A stretch of 64,000 bases of DNA. Source: Juglans regia. Taxonomy: Eukaryota > Streptophyta > Magnoliopsida > Fagales > Juglandaceae. The translations under genes were made by a program, and so were the position numbers. The notes below the pieces were generated by a model. It was given only the letters and a program-made list of their open reading frames with translations, was not told the origin of the DNA and did not search any database. This document shows, one piece after another, positions 59,860 to 64,000 of the stretch. Position 1 is the first letter of the stretch, and each line of letters begins with the position of its first letter. Location of the stretch: assembly GCF_001411555.2 (NCBI RefSeq), contig NC_049909.1:9059485-9123484 (forward strand), written 5' to 3'.

Positions 59860-61235
59860 TTTTGGAAGAGAGGTTACCAACTTAATTATGTTTTTCTAGG
59901 CCCCAACAACACTTTTCCAATGGTGGTTTCTTCCTTGCTCACTGAAACACAAGAGGGGAGATTAGTTGAAGTGTTGAGGCAGATTGAAATAGCCTTAGAG
60001 GACCAGGAAACTACCACTTTCACATGTCCCTTCGGCATTTTGCATTTAGATAAATGCCCTTTGGTTTATGTAATGCACCAGCAACTTTCCAACGATGCAT
60101 GTTAAGTATTTTCAGTGATATGGTTGAAAACATTTTGGAAGTGTTTATGGATGATTTTTCTGTTTTTGGCTGCACCTTTGATGATTGTTTTGCTAACTTA
60201 CAAGCGGTGTTGGTTAGGTGTGACGAAAAAAATCTGCGCCTCAACTAGGAGAAATGTCACTTCATGGTTCAAAAAGGGATAGTCCTTGCACATATCATTT
60301 CAGCTAGGGGAATTGAGGTTGATAGGGCCAAGATTGACCTGATTTCTAAGCTCCCTACACCTAAAACAGTAAGGGATGTTAGGTCATTCTAAGGTCATGT
60401 CTGTTTTTATAGAAGATTTATAAAAGGTTTTAGCTCCATTTCTAAACCTTTGTGTCTTTTACTCATGCATGACACTATTTTTAATTGGACAGGTGAGCAC
60501 CAAAATGCTTTTGACCAACATAAAAATTTGTTCACCATAGCCCCTATCATGCAACCCCTTGATTGGTCCCTCCCTTTTTAAATTATGTGTGACACCAGTG
60601 ATTTTGCCATAGGGGCCGTGCTTGGACAGCAGAGGGATAATTGTCCTTTTGTCATATATTATGCAAGTAAAACTTTAAATGGAGCCCAAAAGAACTATTC
60701 CACAACTGAAAATGAGTTACTTGCTGTTTCTTTTGCCTTGGAAATATTTCGGACTTACATACTTGGTTCTCCTGTGGTAATTTTCACTAACCATGCAGTT
60801 TTGAAATACCACTTGACAAATAAAGATGCTAAACCACGCCTCATTCAATGGACCCTTCTCCTTCAAGAGTTTGAAATCACCATTAAGGACAAAAATGGTG
60901 TAGAGAATGTTGTTCTGATCATCTTTCCCGACTCCAGTTCACAAAAACTGAACCTTCTTATTCTATATCTGATTCTTTTTCTGATGATCAGCTTTTGTCT
61001 ATTAATGTTTTACCATGGTATGCTGACATTGTAAACTTTTTGGTGACATATTAGACTCCATCACATTGGACTGCTCGAGACTTGAAAAGATTCAAATCTG
61101 AGGTAAAGTATTTCTTCTACGATGACCCTTATTTGTTTAAATATTGCATTTGTATTGGCTTACCATATTTAAGGATGCATTTAATTTTTGTAAATCTTGC
61201 GAACCATGTTAGAAATTGGGTTGAATACCTAAAAG
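59860..61235 (+). pseudogene. Athila-like Ty3 pol: reverse transcriptase and RNase H, broken
   Basis: A spacer before RT (PMVVSSLLTETQEGRLVEVL, 59918-59977) is joined directly to the RT palm (QIEIALEDQETTTFTCPFG), so about 200 residues of RT N-terminus are missing. RT continues with the MPFGLCNAPATFQRCMLSIF segment and the active-site FMDDF (about 60146-60160). Stops are at 60247, 60390 and 60580. RNase H starts near 60585 (CDTSDFAIGAVLGQ) and keeps YASKTLNGAQKNYSTTENEL, then breaks after 60930. The eroded integrase zinc-finger region (CKSCEPC) lies at about 61185-61210. Motif style is Athila-type, non-chromoviral. Confidence 0.82.
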
Positions 61236-61239
61236 AAAT

Positions 61240-62178
61240 ATGATGCCTCTACAACCTGTTTTGGTGCTAGAAGTTTTTGATTGTTGGGGCATTGACTTTA
61301 TGGGGTCATTTCCTCCTTCTTTTGGTCATTTATACATTCTAGTTGTTGTCGACTACGTATCTAAATGGATCGAAGCTATTCCTTTCAAAACAATTGGCCA
61401 TCAAATTGTGCTTAAGTTTTTAAGAGAAAACATTTTCTCTCGTTTTGGCATGCCTAAATCTATCATAAGTGACAATGGCACCCATTTTTGCAACAATGCC
61501 CTCTTACAAAAGTATGGCATTCACCATAAGATTTCTATTCCATGTCACCCTCAAACAAATGGTCAAGCTGAACTTGCTAATAGGAAAATTAAGACCATTT
61601 TGGAAAAAACTATGAATCCTAACCTTAAGGATTGGACTTTGAGATTACCCGATGCATTGTGGGCATATAGGACTGCATATAAAACTATTCTTGGCATGTC
61701 CCCTTATCGGTTAGTCTATGTTAAGGCATGTCACCTTCCTATTGAACTTCAACACCGTGCCTTTTGGGCCATCAAGAAATTTAATTTTGATATTGACCAG
61801 GCTAGATCTTTAAGGAAGTTACACCTTTCTGAATTAGAGGAATTCAGGAGGGATGCTTACGATAACTCTAAGTTGTCCAAGGAACGCATGAAGTCTTTAC
61901 ATGATAAGCATATTCAAAGAAAATCATTTGAACCTAATCAGCAAGCTTTACTTTACAATTCTCAACTTCATTTGTTTCCTAGCAAGTTAAGATCCCAATG
62001 GAGTGGGCCCTATCTAATTAAAACAGTCTTTCCTCATGGTGCTGTTAAGGTTGTCAATCCTCAAAATGGAAATTCCTTCAAGGTAAATGGCCAAAGACTC
62101 AAACCTTTTCGGAAAAAATTTTCACCTGAGGCCACCACCAGTCTTTTGCAAGATCCTACTTACCCTACTGCTGCTTAA
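61240..62178 (+). pseudogene. Athila-like integrase core, long open frame
   Basis: An open frame of 312 residues. It contains the catalytic core with Asp19 (WGIDFMG), Asp78 (SDNGTHF) and Glu111 ([11 protein letters not shown]), followed by the conserved [16 protein letters not shown] region and a C-terminal [16 protein letters not shown] chromodomain-free tail. The second Asp and the Glu are separated by 32 rather than 35 residues, because the usual segment after HFCN is three residues short ([12 protein letters not shown]). The N-terminal HHCC zinc finger is destroyed upstream. Integrase would insert the element DNA into the genome. The spacing change and missing N-terminus make activity unlikely. 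The downstream sequence to 62592 is the non-coding 3' part of the element. Confidence 0.85.
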
Positions 62179-62592
62179 TACTTTTCTTTGTTTTAATTTT
62201 TTTCTGTTTTGCTTAGTTTCTTTTGTTTTGTAGATTTTTTTTTTTATCTTTCTTTTCCCTTTTACTATCATTATCCTGTAGCTCATTTAGGTTACTATAA
62301 AGCCCAGGCCCATGGCCCAGACCAAATGCATCCCAACCCTCAGGATGTTATGGTGTCGTTTAGGTAAGAATTTTTTCTTTTGGTTCAGTTTCTCTTCCCT
62401 TCTGTCTCTCCCCCACCCTGACGGTTTTCCTCTCTCACCCTCTCTTTGGTTTATTTCATCCCAAGATGCCCTCCTTCCCGTATCCCATCTTCCCACATTT
62501 TTACAGTTTCTTTCCTCTTTCTTTTCTCACAGTCACTCCCTCTCTCTGAGCCTCACTGTCTCCCACATGCCCCCGTTTCTCTTATCATTCCA
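62179..62592 (+). mobile_element. Non-coding 3' internal sequence of the Athila-like element
   Basis: T-rich then CT-rich sequence with TCTCTCTGAGCC-type runs. I see no LTR start or polypurine tract before the next LTR begins at 62593. Confidence 0.45.
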
Positions 62593-64000
62593 TGTAACGT
62601 CCCGTTCCCGGAGGTCCGGAGAATTAGCTCTTTTAACCTAAATCCAACTTCCATTACGTATTTAAAAACTCCAATATTTCCAAAAAGTACAAATCCATTT
62701 ATTCAAAATCCGAAAATCGTAAACCTACTAAATAAGACTCTCCAATAAACTTGTACCATCAGGCACTTATTCCACTACGATCGTCGCAACTTGCTAAAAC
62801 TTCTTATTCTTGTTCTCTAGCTGAACCATCAAAATTATCTGAAAAATACTTGGAGATAAGAGATGAGTTATCAACAACTCAGTAAGCAGATGACATATAC
62901 TAGTGTGTAAACATGAGTATTTATAGAGATCAAAATGCAGAACAAAATATTTTCAATTTCAGAGTGCAGAAGCATAACATGTTATCAAAATATCAGAGCG
63001 AAGATTTGGAAATAATTTCATTCAAAAATATCCTTTGGCATAGCATGAATGATCATCATCATCATCAGAACATCATATCAGAACATAAGCCATGTACAAC
63101 CCCCATGGTAGGGTTGTGCATCTGCGGATAGCCAAGCAGAACATAAATCACTATGTCACCAAGGTATGCACTCAAAACAGAAACCACTACTATAACCCGT
63201 GGTAGGGCCTTATCCACTATTATAACATGTGGTTGGGCCGTATCCACTATTATTACCCGTGGTTGAGTCGTATCCACTATTGTAACCAGTGGTTTGGTCG
63301 TATGCCACTATTATCACCCGTGGCAGGACCGTAACTGAACAAAGCAGAAACATAATCAAATTCAGAATCATAGAGTCATGCCAAAGTTTTTCAGAAATCA
63401 CATCTTATCCAAATAGAGTACTGAACAAAATCATATCATCTTCGTAATCAAAGCAGATCCAAAGCATATTTACATAATTATGCAGAAATTTTCATATTCG
63501 TTCTTTTTGCATAGGTCAGAAATAGAATGTAAAAAATAAGCTTATGTCTACACCAGTCATGACAAAAATGCTTTCTCTTTCATCAGAGTTCAATATGTAA
63601 TGAAGAATAAATAACTGAGGTTATTTTCGAATTTATTTTCAAAACATATGATGCATCTTTTCGTAAATTAGGCTCAGTTCGTTTTTATTTTATGCAAAGT
63701 CTAGTATAGGAATCCCGTTTACCTGGACTTCTTAGCTTTACAGAATTTTCCCCAAAAATGCCGAACAAATATTAATCGCCACCTATAAAATAATCACTTA
63801 ACTTCCATAAATTTCCAATCCATGTATTTCAATATCTAAACCTGAAATACCTATTTTAATACATCAAAACCTAAAATTTTCTTAACTCTAAAATATCATC
63901 ACTTTATTCATCATTTTTCACTTAATAACTCTGACTAAAACATTAAATTCTAACTTATTTACTATTGAAGTTCAACTATACAATATAAAATTGGATAACA
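62593..64000 (-). mobile_element. LTR J (family X), minus strand, runs off the window
   Basis: Its 3' terminus is at 62593: minus-strand ...CCTCCGGGAACGGGACGTTACA, like the end of the LTR at 50270. It contains, on the minus strand, the terminal exon-like segment (from about 62845), the hairpin minisatellite (63185-63335) and the mini-exon (63782-63723, 60 nt). The 5' part lies beyond position 64000. Confidence 0.8.
63185..63335 (-). repeat. 31-bp hairpin minisatellite in LTR J
   Basis: Five units such as CCACTATTATTACCCGTGG separated by TTGAGTCGTAT-like spacers. Arms CCAC/GTGG pair in most units. Confidence 0.7.

Overview
This is an A+T-rich window of plant nuclear DNA, almost certainly from a flowering plant. 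It holds a plant-type short-chain dehydrogenase gene, a fragment of a type-B response regulator, chromovirus- and Athila-type LTR retrotransposons, a CACTA transposon and broken copies of a plant pararetrovirus. Nearly all of it is a nested transposon island. The one intact host-type gene I can support is the dehydrogenase at 38477-39262 (minus). The species cannot be named from the sequence.

Layout. 1-20.1 kb: an old pararetrovirus-like (Caulimoviridae-like) element on the plus strand, cut into pieces at 1-809, 2250-2418, 9276-10451 and 18388-19884. It is interrupted by a solo LTR of an Athila/Tat-like element (810-2249), by a large-LTR Ty3 element (2419-9275), and by an LTR complex (10452-18387) that carries a further TSD-flanked solo LTR (12867-15082) and a 1.4-kb inverted repeat. 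20.2-23.9 kb: another TSD-flanked solo LTR and an LTR tail. 24-36.5 kb: a gag-only retroelement of the 'putative gypsy type transposon' kind, split by two solo LTRs (27069-29848, 30157-36174); the second contains a complete CACTA element (31980-34924). 36.5-38.2 kb: the 3' end of an Athila/Tat-like element and a DNA-transposon remnant. 38.4-40.6 kb: the dehydrogenase gene and its upstream region. 40.6-57.7 kb: more copies of the 4.3-kb LTR family (E to I), two further solo LTRs (42629-45496, 47423-50270), and a deleted, rearranged second copy of the dehydrogenase locus (45606-46433). 57.7-59.9 kb: a mosaic of host-gene debris including a response-regulator fragment. 59.9-62.2 kb: a decayed Athila-like pol with a long integrase frame. 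62.6 kb to the end: another minus-strand LTR.

Target-site duplications can be read directly for six solo LTRs (CTCAC, ATATA, AGTTG, GTGAC, AGGCA, and a degraded ACAAG) and for the CACTA element (GGT), so the insertion order can be worked out by eye.

The most interesting signals lie inside the LTRs. (1) A conserved block of three successive stem-loops occurs in two different LTR families, and the stems are kept by compensatory changes. (2) Most long LTR families carry short tandem repeats whose units are themselves hairpins, again with matched changes in both arms. (3) One LTR family has a gene-like layout: TATA box, a 60-61-nt mini-exon between AG and GTAAG/GTAAA in six copies, and a short terminal reading frame after a pyrimidine-AG. 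Comparable acidic terminal frames occur in other families. These are hypotheses read from sequence alone; RNA data would decide them.
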